DNA of 64,000 nucleotides from CAXXOK01 sp964497495 (GCA_964497495.1 CAZCCZ010000003.1:77812-141811), one strand, 5' to 3'. Shown: positions 51,580 to 59,818, counted from the first letter of the stretch. The notes: generated by a model not told the origin, from the sequence alone. Translations and numbers: made by a program.

Positions 51580-53298
51580 ATGTCGACGAAAACCCCGCGG
51601 CCCATGCCCTGCGGGCCGATGCTCAACGCCTACCCGGACAGCCTCGGCGGTACGCTGAGGGACGTCGTGCGTTTCTTACAAAGGGACGGGGTGCGCGGCG
51701 CGTTTTCCGCCGCGTATATCCTGCCCAGCCTGTTCAACACCGACCTCGACCGCGGCTTTTCGGTGATCGATTACGGCCTGAACGAGCTGTACGCTTCCCG
51801 CGCCGATCTGGAAGCGCTCGCCGCGCTGGGTGTGGACCTGAAACTGGACATGATCCTGAACCACGCCTCGGTGCTTTCCCCGCAGTTTCAGGATTTGCTG
51901 AAAAACGGGGATTCATCGCCTTACCGCGATTTCTTCATCGACTGGAACCGCTTCTGGGAAGGGCGCGGGCGGATGACGGAGGGCGGGTACGTCCAGCCGG
52001 ACGAGGCGGAGATCCGGGATATGTTCTTCCGTAAACCCGGCCTTCCGCTGCTGACGGTGCGTTTCCCGGACGGCCGCCGAGTGCCCTACTGGAACACTTT
52101 CTATCAGGAGGTGCGTTACCCGCGCCCGGACGCGCAGGACCTGATGCGTGTCGCCGGTTTACAGTACGCCTCCGCCGAGTGGCTGGCCGGGGCCGTCTGC
52201 CGCGCGCTGGACGAGGGCCGCGCGCCCGACGGCATCGACTTCGGCCCGTGGGAGGCCGCTCGCCCCGCCGTGACGGACTGGCTGGAGGCCAACCGCAAGT
52301 ACCTGGGCCAGATGGACTTGAACGTCCGCTCTCCGCGGGTGTGGGCGTTTTACGAGCAGACGCTGCGAACGCTGGCGGGCTACGGCGCGAAGATCATCCG
52401 GCTGGACGCCTTCGCCTACGCGCCCAAGGCGCCCGGCAGACGCAACTTCCTGAACGAGCCGGACACGTGGGAGCTGCTGGCGCGGGTGCGCACAATCGCC
52501 GACCGGTATGGCCTGACGCTGCTGCCGGAAATCCACGCGAGTTACGCCGAAAAGACCTACCGGAAGATTTCCGGACAGGGATACCTGTGCTACGATTTTT
52601 TCCTGCCGGGGCTCGTACTGGACGCGCTGGAACGCGCGGACGGAAGCCTGCTGGCCCGCTGGGCCGAAGAACAGACGCGGGAAGGCATCCGAACGGTGAC
52701 CATGCTGGGCTGCCACGACGGCATCCCGCTGCTGGACCTGAAGGGCCTCCTGCCGGACGACCGGATCGAAAGCCTGATCGCCGCCGTCGTCGCGCGCGGC
52801 GGGATGGTGAAAGACCTGCACGGGCAGAAGAACGTCTACTACCAGGTGAACGCCGCCTATTTCAACGCCCTGGGCGGGGACGAAAGCAGGCTGCTGCTGG
52901 CGCGCGCGCTGCATCTTTTCATGCCGGGCAAGCCGCAGGTGTGGTATCTGGACCTGCTGGCGGGCCGCAACGACGCGGAAGCCGTGCGGCGCGCCGGGCC
53001 GGGCGGGCACAAAGAGATCAACCGCGCCAACCTGACGGACGCGCAGGTGGAAGAAGCCCTGATGCAACCGGTGGTCCGGGACCAGCTCGCGCTCCTGCGT
53101 TTCCGGAATGCCTGCCCCGCCTTCGGTTTCGACGCGGAACTGACCGTACGGCAGCCCGGTGCGCACGCGCTGGTGCTGGAATGGCGAAAGGACGGGCATA
53201 CGGCGCGGCTGACCGCCGATCTCGAACGGTGTTCCTTCCTTGCCGAAGGCGAGGCCGACGGGCGACCTTTCGTTATGGAGAGCAGGGCACGGCGCTGA
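51580..53298 (+). CDS. GH13_18 glycoside phosphorylase (sucrose-phosphorylase-like)
   Basis: A 572-aa member of glycoside hydrolase family 13. ATG 51580 (GGAGGG 6 nt upstream) is preferred over ATG 51574. The catalytic set is visible: nucleophile Asp in IIRLDAFAYAPKA, acid/base Glu in TLLPEIHASYAEK and transition-state Asp in LGCHDGIPLLDLKGLL. Early motifs YILPSLFNTDLDRGFSVIDY and DLKLDMILNHAS match subfamily 18 phosphorylases (sucrose, sucrose-6F-phosphate and glucosylglycerate phosphorylases), which release glucose-1-phosphate by phosphorolysis. The acceptor specificity is undetermined. Last gene of the operon, closed by a strong terminator. Confidence 0.88.
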   Translation: MSTKTPRPMPCGPMLNAYPDSLGGTLRDVVRFLQRDGVRGAFSAAYILPSLFNTDLDRGFSVIDYGLNELYASRADLEALAALGVDLKLDMILNHASVLSPQFQDLLKNGDSSPYRDFFIDWNRFWEGRGRMTEGGYVQPDEAEIRDMFFRKPGLPLLTVRFPDGRRVPYWNTFYQEVRYPRPDAQDLMRVAGLQYASAEWLAGAVCRALDEGRAPDGIDFGPWEAARPAVTDWLEANRKYLGQMDLNVRSPRVWAFYEQTLRTLAGYGAKIIRLDAFAYAPKAPGRRNFLNEPDTWELLARVRTIADRYGLTLLPEIHASYAEKTYRKISGQGYLCYDFFLPGLVLDALERADGSLLARWAEEQTREGIRTVTMLGCHDGIPLLDLKGLLPDDRIESLIAAVVARGGMVKDLHGQKNVYYQVNAAYFNALGGDESRLLLARALHLFMPGKPQVWYLDLLAGRNDAEAVRRAGPGGHKEINRANLTDAQVEEALMQPVVRDQLALLRFRNACPAFGFDAELTVRQPGAHALVLEWRKDGHTARLTADLERCSFLAEGEADGRPFVMESRARR

Positions 53299-53317
53299 CA
53301 TCCCGAACACCCCTCAT

Positions 53318-53343
53318 CCCCTCGATTTTTCGAGGGGTTTTTT
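53318..53343 (+). terminator. strong terminator after the GH13_18 gene
   Basis: A perfect 8-bp stem CCCCTCGA / TCGAGGGG with a TTTT loop and TTTTTT tail. Confidence 0.92.
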
Positions 53344-53516
53344 GTCGCTGCCCGGGGTCGGACGCAAGTACAGAAAATAAACATCGTCCGGCAACTTCCC
53401 AAGGGAGGGGCAAGTGGATGCCGACCGCGCGCCGATGGCGCGTTTTCAGGGCCGCAGCCTCGAAACGGCGCAGCCGGAATTGCGCTTCCGCGCCCGCCGG
53501 GAACGAAAATACCCTG

Positions 53517-53545
53517 TTGACGTTTCGCGGCACGGGGAGTATCAT
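53517..53545 (+). promoter_or_regulatory. promoter of the leader RNA before the amt operon
   Basis: TTGACG (53517-53522), a 17-nt spacer and TATCAT (53540-53545). It would start transcription near 53552, about 150 nt before a terminator and 210 nt before the first gene. The 53344-53516 stretch upstream holds no gene that I can support. Confidence 0.55.
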
Positions 53546-53551
53546 GTTGCC

Positions 53552-53704
53552 GACCGAGGTGGGCCGGTATCCGGCGCACCCGGGTGAAAGAACGCTGCGC
53601 ACGGTCCTCCCCGGTGAGGGAAGCTGTTCGGAAGCGCCATATGCGCTCTGTTTCGTCGGTGTCGCAGGGCAGAGAAGCCTGAATTTTTGGGCTTCTCTTT
53701 TTTT
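53552..53704 (+). ncRNA. structured leader ending in a terminator (putative attenuator of the amt operon)
   Basis: The leader contains small hairpins (CCGG-TAT-CCGG, AGCGC-CATAT-GCGCT) and ends with terminator stem AGAGAAGCC (53671-53679) / GGCTTCTCT (53690-53698) plus a T-tract. The 5' arm of this terminator can instead form GGGC-[AGAGAA]-GCCT, a hexaloop with A at position 1 and G at position 4, the pattern bound by ANTAR antiterminators that control nitrogen genes in Firmicutes. A second, upstream hexaloop is not convincing. Placement before an ammonium transporter supports nitrogen-responsive attenuation, but this is inference. Confidence 0.45.
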
Positions 53705-53761
53705 ATATATAGATCATCGGGCGTCGTTGATTCGGTAGGCTGGCCGAGAGGAGGTGAGTTC

Positions 53762-54049
53762 ATGGAATCGCGGGCGGATGCAAGGGTTCAGAAAAGCAAG
53801 GTGATCGCGGTGTGGCTGCTGTTCGGCGCCGCGGCGCTGATCGCGCTGCTGGGCGTTTTGTACTTCGTCTACAGCATCGTAAACGGCGTAACGTTCACGG
53901 TGATGCAGGCCGACATACCCGGCGCCGCTTTCGGCGCGGTCATCGCGTTTCTTGGAGTGCGGTATATCATGTCGGTTCGAAAATTACGTGAGAAATTATA
54001 TCAGACCCACTCGCGGTTTTCCTGGCGCAACTTCAAAGCGCGGGGATGA
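53762..54049 (+). CDS. small two-helix membrane protein upstream of amt
   Basis: A 95-aa protein; ATG 53762 follows GAGGAGGTGAG. Two hydrophobic segments (about 14-38, VIAVWLLFGAAALIALLGVL, and 50-68) flank short loops; the C-terminus is basic and aromatic (YQTHSRFSWRNFKARG). No family is recognised. It lies between the putative attenuator and the amt-PII gene (58 nt), so it is probably co-transcribed and could be a small regulatory subunit of the transporter. Confidence 0.6.
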   Translation: MESRADARVQKSKVIAVWLLFGAAALIALLGVLYFVYSIVNGVTFTVMQADIPGAAFGAVIAFLGVRYIMSVRKLREKLYQTHSRFSWRNFKARG

Positions 54050-54107
54050 TCATCTCAGTTCCGGTAAGGTTTTGGGGATAAGAGTCGGATGAATGAGGTG
54101 TAAAAAG

Positions 54108-56126
54108 ATGAAGGCAATTCGTAAGGGCGTTCTGCTGCTGGTTTTGTCTCTGGTTGTTCTTTCGCTGTTCGCCGTGTCCGCGTTCGCCGAGGGCGGCGAC
54201 CCCACCGGCGCCTCCTACGCGGCCACCACGGGCACGGAAACGCTGGACAGCGTGGCCTCCGTGGCCAACCGCGCGATGTACGGCGCCAACTTCACGTGGG
54301 TCATGATTTGCGCGTTTCTGGTGTTCTTCTTCCAGTGCGGCTTCGCCATGGTGGAAACCGGGTTCTGCCGCGGCAAGAACGCGGCCCATACGATCACCAT
54401 GAACTTTATGGTGTTCCTCGTGGGCGCGGTGGGCTATTTCCTGGTCGGCTTCGCCATCCAGATGGGCGGTTCCGGCGGCGCGCCGGGGTTGGGCGCGGGC
54501 GGCGCGGTGCTCAACGCCATGACCTCCATCCCCGGGCTGGGCGGCCTGTTCGGGCATAAGGGCTTCATGCTCGCGGGCACGTACGACGCGGGCGTGTACG
54601 CGCTGTTCTTCTTCCAGATGGTGTTCATGGATACGACCGTCACCATTCCCACCGGCGCGATGGCCGAACGCGTGAAGTATTCCGCGGTCGTCATCTCCTC
54701 CTTCTTCATTTCCATGATCCTCTATCCGTTCTTCGCCAACTGGGTTTGGGGCGGCGGCTGGCTGGCCACCCTCGGCGCGAAGTTCGGCATCGGCCACGGC
54801 GTGGTAGACTTCGCCGGTTCCGGCGTCGTGCACTCCATGGGCGGCATGCTGGCGCTGGCCGGGGCCATCGTTATCGGCCCGCGCATCGGGAAGTTTAAAA
54901 AGGACGGCACCGCGCGCGCCTTCCCGGGCCATAACATTCCCATGGCCATCATCGGCACCATCATTCTGTTCTTCTGCTGGTTCGCCTTCAACGCGGGCTC
55001 CACGCTGAACTCCGCGGATTTCCGCCTGGCCATCGTCGCCACCAACACCATGATCGCCGGGGCCATCGGCGGGCTGGTGGCGATGTTCTACATGTGGGCC
55101 AAGTACGGCAAGCCCGACCCCTCCATGACGGCTAACGGCACGCTGGCGGGCCTCGTGGCCATCACCGCGCCCTGCGCGTTCGTCAACGGCATTTCCGCCT
55201 TCGTCATCGGCCTGATTGCCGGCCTGCTGGTATGCGTCTCCGTGCGGTTCTTTGAGAACAAGCTGAAACTGGACGACCCGGTGGGCGCCATCTCCGTGCA
55301 CGGCGTCAACGGCTTCTGGGGCATCCTCTCGCTGGGCCTGTTCGCGGATGGCACCTACGGCGACGGGCTGAACGGCGTGGCCGGCAACGTGACCGGCCTG
55401 TTCTACGGCGACGCTTCCCAGCTGGTGGCCCAGCTGATCGCACTGGGCGTGCTGCTGGTGTGGGGCTTCGGCGTGTCCTTCCTGTTCTTCAAAGTGCTGG
55501 ACAAGGTTTGGGGCATCCGCGTCGCGCCCGAGGACGAGCTGGAAGGACTCGATATTCCCGAAATGGGCGTGCTGGCCTACCCGGACGAACAGCTGGTGCG
55601 CTCCGAGTTGGATTACGATTCCGAGGATAACGCGCCTATCAAGCAGCTGAAGCGCTTCGGCAAGAACGGCGTGATCGTCAAGAAGTATCCTGTGCCCGCC
55701 GCGCCCGCCCCGGCTCCGGCCGCCGCTTCCGCCGCGGTCGTGGTCAAGACGGAGCGCGCGCCCGGACAGCCCAAGCTGACCAAGGTGGAGATCATCGCCA
55801 AGCAGAGCAAGTTCGAAGCCCTGAAGACCGCCATGAACCAGATCGGCATTACCGGCATGACGGTGACGCAGGTGCTGGGCTACGGTATCCAGAAGGGCAA
55901 GACGGAGTTCTACCGCGGCGTGGAAACCGAAACCAACCTGCTGCCCAAGGTGCAGGTGGAGATCGTAGTGAGCAAGGTGCCCGTGCGCACCGTGGTGGAA
56001 ACCGCCAAGAAGGTGCTGTACACCGGCAGCATCGGCGACGGCAAGATCTTCGTGTACGACGTGGAGAACGTCATCAAGGTCCGCACCGGCGAGGAAGGTT
56101 ACGACGCCCTGCAGGACGTGGAGTAA
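54108..56126 (+). CDS. amt: ammonium transporter fused to a C-terminal PII signalling domain
   Basis: A 672-aa protein. ATG 54108 (GAGGTG 7 nt upstream) is preferred over ATG 54093. After a signal-like first helix, the Amt core has FFFQCGFAMVETGFCRGKNA, the twin-His pore residues (GSGVVHSMGG and AISVHGVNGFWG) and about 11 helices, to residue ~470. An Ala/Pro linker (about 530-550) leads to a PII (GlnB/GlnK) domain: IGITGMTVTQVLGYGIQKGK (T-loop base), YRGVETETNLLPK, TGSIGDGKIFVYDV and RTGEE. Tyr51 of the T-loop is replaced by Thr, so uridylylation there is impossible, while nucleotide-binding GDGKIF is kept. The fusion probably gates ammonium uptake in cis by 2-oxoglutarate/ADP status. Confidence 0.93.
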   Translation: MKAIRKGVLLLVLSLVVLSLFAVSAFAEGGDPTGASYAATTGTETLDSVASVANRAMYGANFTWVMICAFLVFFFQCGFAMVETGFCRGKNAAHTITMNFMVFLVGAVGYFLVGFAIQMGGSGGAPGLGAGGAVLNAMTSIPGLGGLFGHKGFMLAGTYDAGVYALFFFQMVFMDTTVTIPTGAMAERVKYSAVVISSFFISMILYPFFANWVWGGGWLATLGAKFGIGHGVVDFAGSGVVHSMGGMLALAGAIVIGPRIGKFKKDGTARAFPGHNIPMAIIGTIILFFCWFAFNAGSTLNSADFRLAIVATNTMIAGAIGGLVAMFYMWAKYGKPDPSMTANGTLAGLVAITAPCAFVNGISAFVIGLIAGLLVCVSVRFFENKLKLDDPVGAISVHGVNGFWGILSLGLFADGTYGDGLNGVAGNVTGLFYGDASQLVAQLIALGVLLVWGFGVSFLFFKVLDKVWGIRVAPEDELEGLDIPEMGVLAYPDEQLVRSELDYDSEDNAPIKQLKRFGKNGVIVKKYPVPAAPAPAPAAASAAVVVKTERAPGQPKLTKVEIIAKQSKFEALKTAMNQIGITGMTVTQVLGYGIQKGKTEFYRGVETETNLLPKVQVEIVVSKVPVRTVVETAKKVLYTGSIGDGKIFVYDVENVIKVRTGEEGYDALQDVE

Positions 56127-56148
56127 CCCGTCAACACAGTTCTCAAAC

Positions 56149-56189
56149 GGCAAGCGCCCCGAAACCTTTGGTTTCGGGGCGTTTGCCTT
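56149..56189 (+). terminator. strong terminator after amt-PII
   Basis: An 18-bp stem (GGCAAGCGCCCCGAAACC / GGTTTCGGGGCGTTTGCC, with a G-U pair) and a 3-nt loop, followed by a short T-rich tail. It also faces the convergent encapsulin gene and may act in both directions. Confidence 0.85.
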
Positions 56190-56253
56190 GCTTCATATTT
56201 TATGGGAATCCGGCGGCTGCGTGGAAAGGCGGCCGTGCTTCGGCGCTTCCGGG

Positions 56254-57075
56254 TTACGCTTTGCCGAACGCCACGATCGCTTTCGGCCTGCGGATGCGCG
56301 GCAGCACGCTTTCCGTGAGGCGGAAGAAGTGGTTGAGGTCGCGCTGTTCCAGATAGCCCGCGGCCAGATCCTGCCCCACGACCAGATCCATGTTCTCCGG
56401 TTGCGCGCACAGCAGCACCGCCTGGTTCTTGCCCAGCACGGGGGATTTGAACAGCCTTCCGTCCACCAGCTTGCTCACACGGTCGATTTCCATCAGGCCC
56501 AGCGCCTGCTGCAGGCGCTGCATCTGCATGTAGAGGGCCGGGCTTACGACGAGGGTGTACGCTCCGTACACGCCCTGGGACACCAGCGCTTCGATGCCGG
56601 CGGCTACGTCGGTAAAGGCGTTTTCGCCCTGGGACCAGTCCCCCTTGGCGATCTTGTTGACGCCGTGCGCGCTCAGCAGCCCGTCGTACCCCAGCTTATC
56701 GTTGCCCAGGAAGATCAGCCTGTCTTCTTTCAGGGCCGCCGCCTGCGCCGCCGCCATGACGGCGGTCAGGTCAACCGGCAGCCCGGCTTTCCGACTCTGT
56801 TCCAAATCCCGCGAATAAAGGGTGAAATCCTCATACAGGGTAGGGATTTCCACAACCCTGCGCCCTTTGGTGACGACGAAACCGTCCGAAAGGACTTCCG
56901 CCTTCTGCTCGGCGTCGTCGATAGGCACTCCGCCTGCGCCGGGCCCCAGCGGGCCGGTCATGGGAAGCACGCGTCTGCCGACCAGCACGTTCTTCGCCGT
57001 GCTCACGGTTGCTTCGTCGATCTGCCGCCACAGTTCCTCCGTGACGGGCGACGACGTTCTGGATAGATAATCCAT
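56254..57075 (-). CDS. encapsulin nanocompartment shell protein (family 1)
   Basis: A 273-aa HK97-fold shell protein. The N-terminal helix MDYLSRTSSPVTEELWRQID is the cargo-contacting arm; TAKNVLVGRRVLPMTGPLGP, VEIPTLYEDFTLYSRDLEQ and the A-domain part ENAFTDVAAGIEAL, GAYTLVVSPALYMQMQRL are standard for family 1 encapsulins. It assembles into a closed protein cage. The upstream gene encodes its ferritin-like cargo with a C-terminal targeting tag, so the pair stores iron. AAGGAGG lies 8 nt before the ATG at 57075. Confidence 0.93.
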   Translation of the reverse strand: MDYLSRTSSPVTEELWRQIDEATVSTAKNVLVGRRVLPMTGPLGPGAGGVPIDDAEQKAEVLSDGFVVTKGRRVVEIPTLYEDFTLYSRDLEQSRKAGLPVDLTAVMAAAQAAALKEDRLIFLGNDKLGYDGLLSAHGVNKIAKGDWSQGENAFTDVAAGIEALVSQGVYGAYTLVVSPALYMQMQRLQQALGLMEIDRVSKLVDGRLFKSPVLGKNQAVLLCAQPENMDLVVGQDLAAGYLEQRDLNHFFRLTESVLPRIRRPKAIVAFGKA

Positions 57076-57147
57076 TATTTCCGCCTCCTTTGGCGAATGC
57101 GGGCAAGGCCCGCGAACGGAAGTTTCCCGGCGTGAACGGGGAAACGG

Positions 57148-57510
57148 TCAGGTGTTTTTCAGGCTCCCCACGGTGGGTGTTTCGCCGCCGTCCGCCGCGA
57201 CGGGTACGGGGAGGCCCAGTTCCTCCATCATTTCCTGCACTTCGGCCCTGCCGGAAGCGAAGTGTTCGGCCTCGCGGGGGTCCAGCGCGTACAGCAACGT
57301 CATCAATTCGCCCACGTGGGCTTTCTCCTCGTCGCGGATATCGCCGATTACCTTTTTAGCCAGTTCGATATCCGTCGCCTGTACGTGCGCGTCGTAGAGG
57401 AAGATGGCTTCCAGTTCTCCCGCGATGTCCAGACGGACCGCCTGGATCAGTTCTTCCCGGTTCATTTTCCGCGATACGTTGGCCTGGAAGGGATTTGCGA
57501 AGCTTGGCAT
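57148..57510 (-). CDS. encapsulated ferritin-like protein (encapsulin cargo)
   Basis: A 120-aa two-helix ferroxidase of the EncFtn type. Iron ligands are in LDIAGELEAIFLYDAHVQAT (Glu) and IRDEEKAHVGELMTLL (Glu-x-x-His). Two such subunits must pair to build a full ferroxidase site. The C-terminus ends TPTVGSLKNT, the hydrophobic encapsulin-targeting tag (consensus TVGSL). The gene is followed 72 nt later by the shell gene. ATG 57510 has AAGGAG upstream. The ApbE gene lies 74 nt upstream on the same strand. Confidence 0.93.
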   Translation of the reverse strand: MPSFANPFQANVSRKMNREELIQAVRLDIAGELEAIFLYDAHVQATDIELAKKVIGDIRDEEKAHVGELMTLLYALDPREAEHFASGRAEVQEMMEELGLPVPVAADGGETPTVGSLKNT

Positions 57511-57584
57511 TGTGGAACGCTCCTTTCGTACGGTCGCTCGTTCTTTCTCTACATACTTATCCGCCGCAGGCCGTTTTGAAACCG

Positions 57585-58736
57585 TTATTCGGTTTTGGTT
57601 TCCTCGTCGGCCATGGCGTCGAAGCCGTCGCTGCGCGACAGAGACCCGTCCGTGTTCACCCACAGCGCCTCCACGCCCTCGAACTTCTGAAGCAGCGCTT
57701 TGCCTTTTTCCACCGGCAGGGTGAACAGCGCCGTGGAAAGCGCGTCCGCCACGCCGGAATCCCCGGCGAGCACGGACACGGCCCACATGTACTCCGCCGG
57801 GTAGAGCGTATCCGGGTCGATGATATGGCAGTACAGCTTGCCGTCCACCGTATAGTAGCGCTGGTAGCTACCGCTGGTCACCAGGGAAAGGCCGTTCATT
57901 TGCAGGGTCATCAGGCTCTGGTCGGCCGCCGTCAGGTCAGGGTTCTGCACGTTTACGCGCCACGGGGTGCCGTCCGCGTGGACGCCTACGGCGCGCACGT
58001 TGCCGCCGATGCTCAACAGCGCGCTGGTTACGCCGTCGGCGGCCATCTGCCTGGCCACTTGCTCCACGGCGTACCCCTTGGCGACCGCGCCCACGTCCAG
58101 CCGCATGCCGGAGTCGGCCAGAAAGACGGTTTTCGCGTCGGCGTCGATCACCAGATCGTCGATATTCGTATGCCCGGCTGCGGCCCGCAGTTCCTCCATG
58201 CCCGGCAGGGCGGCGTTTTCCGGGTCGGCCAGGCCTGCTTCCCGGTAAGCGTGCCAGATGGCCAGCACGCTGCCCATGGCGACGTTCATCCGCCCGTCCG
58301 TCTGCCCGGCCATTTCTTTGGCGAACGTCAGCAGGCCGAGGATGCGTTCGTCCACCACGACCGGCGCGGTTCCCGCCCGGTCGTTGACGGTTTTCAGGTT
58401 GACAAGACCTTCGTAATCATTGTAAATATCGTAGAGCTTGTGGTAAGCCAGTAGCTCCTCGTGCGCATCGTTCACGATTTTTTCCGCCTCGGCCTGCGTG
58501 GGCGCGTACGCGGTGATTTCGGAATAGGTGTCGAACACGTCGAAGTAGCTGCCCTTGTAACGCGCGGGCGCCCCGCCGGTTCCGACGAACTGGAAAAGCG
58601 CCGCGGCCAGAAAGGCGACGGCCACAAACCCCAGCACAATTCTCCACGGTTTACTCAGCGTTCCGGCCCCCTTGCCCTTTTCGTCCGGCGTCCGGTCGGG
58701 CGCGGCCGCGCCCGTGTCCTTTGGTAACTGTTCCAT
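57585..58736 (-). CDS. apbE: FAD:protein FMN transferase (ApbE)
   Basis: A 383-aa protein. After a cytoplasmic N-terminus (residues 1-30) it has a single transmembrane anchor (VLGFVAVAFLAAALFQFVG) and an extracytoplasmic ApbE domain. Conserved features: YFDVFDTYSEITAYAPTQAE, the Mg/FAD site RLDVGAVAKGYAVEQVARQM, LLSIGGNVRAVG, YCHIIDPDTLYPAEY and VSVLAGDSGVADALSTALF. ApbE covalently attaches FMN to Thr residues of redox proteins outside the membrane. ATG 58736 follows GGAGG. It is divergent from the NusG-II/Gx pair, the usual companions in flavin-based electron transfer loci, and probably co-transcribed with the encapsulin genes. Confidence 0.93.
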   Translation of the reverse strand: MEQLPKDTGAAAPDRTPDEKGKGAGTLSKPWRIVLGFVAVAFLAAALFQFVGTGGAPARYKGSYFDVFDTYSEITAYAPTQAEAEKIVNDAHEELLAYHKLYDIYNDYEGLVNLKTVNDRAGTAPVVVDERILGLLTFAKEMAGQTDGRMNVAMGSVLAIWHAYREAGLADPENAALPGMEELRAAAGHTNIDDLVIDADAKTVFLADSGMRLDVGAVAKGYAVEQVARQMAADGVTSALLSIGGNVRAVGVHADGTPWRVNVQNPDLTAADQSLMTLQMNGLSLVTSGSYQRYYTVDGKLYCHIIDPDTLYPAEYMWAVSVLAGDSGVADALSTALFTLPVEKGKALLQKFEGVEALWVNTDGSLSRSDGFDAMADEETKTE

Positions 58737-58773
58737 AGAAACCTCCGCATTCGTATTGCTGAAAACGCTCTCG

Positions 58774-58802
58774 TTGAAAGCCGTTTGCCGGGATGGTATA
58801 AT
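58774..58802 (+). promoter_or_regulatory. promoter of the NusG-II/Gx transporter pair
   Basis: TTGAAA (58774-58779), a 17-nt spacer and TATAAT (58797-58802), about 40 nt before the ATG at 58844, in the short gap divergent from apbE. Confidence 0.75.
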
Positions 58803-58843
58803 ACTGCGTAAGACTGCACCCCGGAAACGGAGGAAAGGGCCTG

Positions 58844-59233
58844 ATGAAGCGCAGGGACTGGCTGATCGTGGGAATCGTGCTGCTGGCGAGCCTGACGCTT
58901 TTTCTGCTGCGCCCGCGCGCCGCGGACACCGTCGAGGCGGCCTACCTGCGCATTTCCGTGCCGGGCCAGACGTACGAGCTGGTGCCACTTACGCAGGAGC
59001 GGGAAATCGTTGTCGAGCAAGCGGACGGTTCCCGCAACGTGGTGGAGGTTTTTCCGGGCGGCTTCCGCATGAAGGAATCCAACTGCCTCAATCAGGACTG
59101 TATCCTGCAGGGGGACGTGACGACGGACAACGTGGCGAACCGCGTGCTGGCCAACGAGGTCATCTGCCTGCCGCACAGGCTGGTGCTGGAACTGGTCACC
59201 GCGGACGGGCAACCCGTGGAGGCCGAGCCGTGA
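58844..59233 (+). CDS. NusG domain II-containing membrane-anchored protein
   Basis: A 129-aa protein with an N-terminal transmembrane helix (WLIVGIVLLASLTLFLL) and a NusG domain II fold: ISVPGQTYELVPLTQEREIV, GFRMKESNCLNQDCILQG and VICLPHRLVLEL. The Cys pair in ESNCLNQDC is conserved in this family. Such proteins accompany ApbE and Gx-type transporters in Clostridia and are thought to participate in extracytoplasmic flavin or quinone electron transfer. The Gx gene overlaps its stop (GTGA). Confidence 0.88.
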   Translation: MKRRDWLIVGIVLLASLTLFLLRPRAADTVEAAYLRISVPGQTYELVPLTQEREIVVEQADGSRNVVEVFPGGFRMKESNCLNQDCILQGDVTTDNVANRVLANEVICLPHRLVLELVTADGQPVEAEP

Positions 59234-59742
59234 ACCCGACGAAGAAACTGTCGCTTTCGGCTGTGCTGGTCGCGGTGATGCTTGTTCTGGGCTATCTGGA
59301 AAGCCTGATTCCCGTTTCGTCCGTGCCCGGCATCAAGCTTGGGCTTTCCAACTGCGTGCTGCTGCTTTCGTTGTATTGGCTGGGCGCCGGTATCAGCTTT
59401 CAGATGATGGTTCTGAAATCGATCCTGCTGGGGTTGCTGCTGGGCAACCCTATGATGATTATCTACAGCCTGGCCGGTGGTGTGCTGAGCCTGACTGTGA
59501 TGAGCCTGCTGGCAGGCAGGCGCGGCGTTAGCCCCGTGGGGGCGGGCATCGCGGGCGGCGTTACGCATAACGTGGGGCAGATCCTGGTGGCGATGCTGAT
59601 ATTGCAAACGCCTTCGCTGGTTTATTACCTGGCCGTGCTCATGCCGGTAGGCGCGGGAATGGGACTACTGACCGGCAGCGTGGCTACCGTTCTGATGCGC
59701 ACCATACCGCCGCTCAAGCGTCTGGAAAAGCACGAGGACTGA
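59230..59742 (+). CDS. Gx transporter family protein (heptaprenyl diphosphate synthase component I-like)
   Basis: A 170-aa membrane protein with about five helices, starting at GTG 59230 within the previous stop. SAVLVAVMLVLGYLESLIPV, PGIKLGLSNCVLLLSLYWLG and GGVTHNVGQILVAML are characteristic of the Gx family, which is related to S-components of vitamin transporters. It is usually found with ApbE and NusG-II proteins and may supply a flavin or isoprenoid precursor. Substrate is not known. Confidence 0.88.
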   Translation: MNPTKKLSLSAVLVAVMLVLGYLESLIPVSSVPGIKLGLSNCVLLLSLYWLGAGISFQMMVLKSILLGLLLGNPMMIIYSLAGGVLSLTVMSLLAGRRGVSPVGAGIAGGVTHNVGQILVAMLILQTPSLVYYLAVLMPVGAGMGLLTGSVATVLMRTIPPLKRLEKHED

Positions 59743-59787
59743 CCCTGCCGCGGGCCGATTTCCCCCGGCGTTCCGGCACGGATGTCA

Positions 59788-59818
59788 AAGACCCGCTGCG
59801 GGGTGCCGCAGGGGTCTT
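59788..59818. terminator. hairpin between convergent Gx and MarR genes
   Basis: AAGACCC-G-CTGCGG / CCGCAG-GGGTCTT: a 13-bp stem with a one-base bulge and a GGTG loop. There is no good T-run on either strand (TTTG on the minus side), so termination may be weak. Confidence 0.55.

Noticed and set aside
52179..53738. Long plus-strand frame overlapping the GH13_18 gene and its downstream region
   Set aside because: It runs through the strong terminator at 53318-53343, and its residues are shadow-type Arg/Gly/Ala repeats.
54033..56153. 706-codon open frame on the minus strand opposite amt-PII
   Set aside because: It is an antisense shadow of a fully conserved gene in GC-rich DNA; its product is His/Asp/Gly-rich low complexity with no domain or ribosome-binding site.
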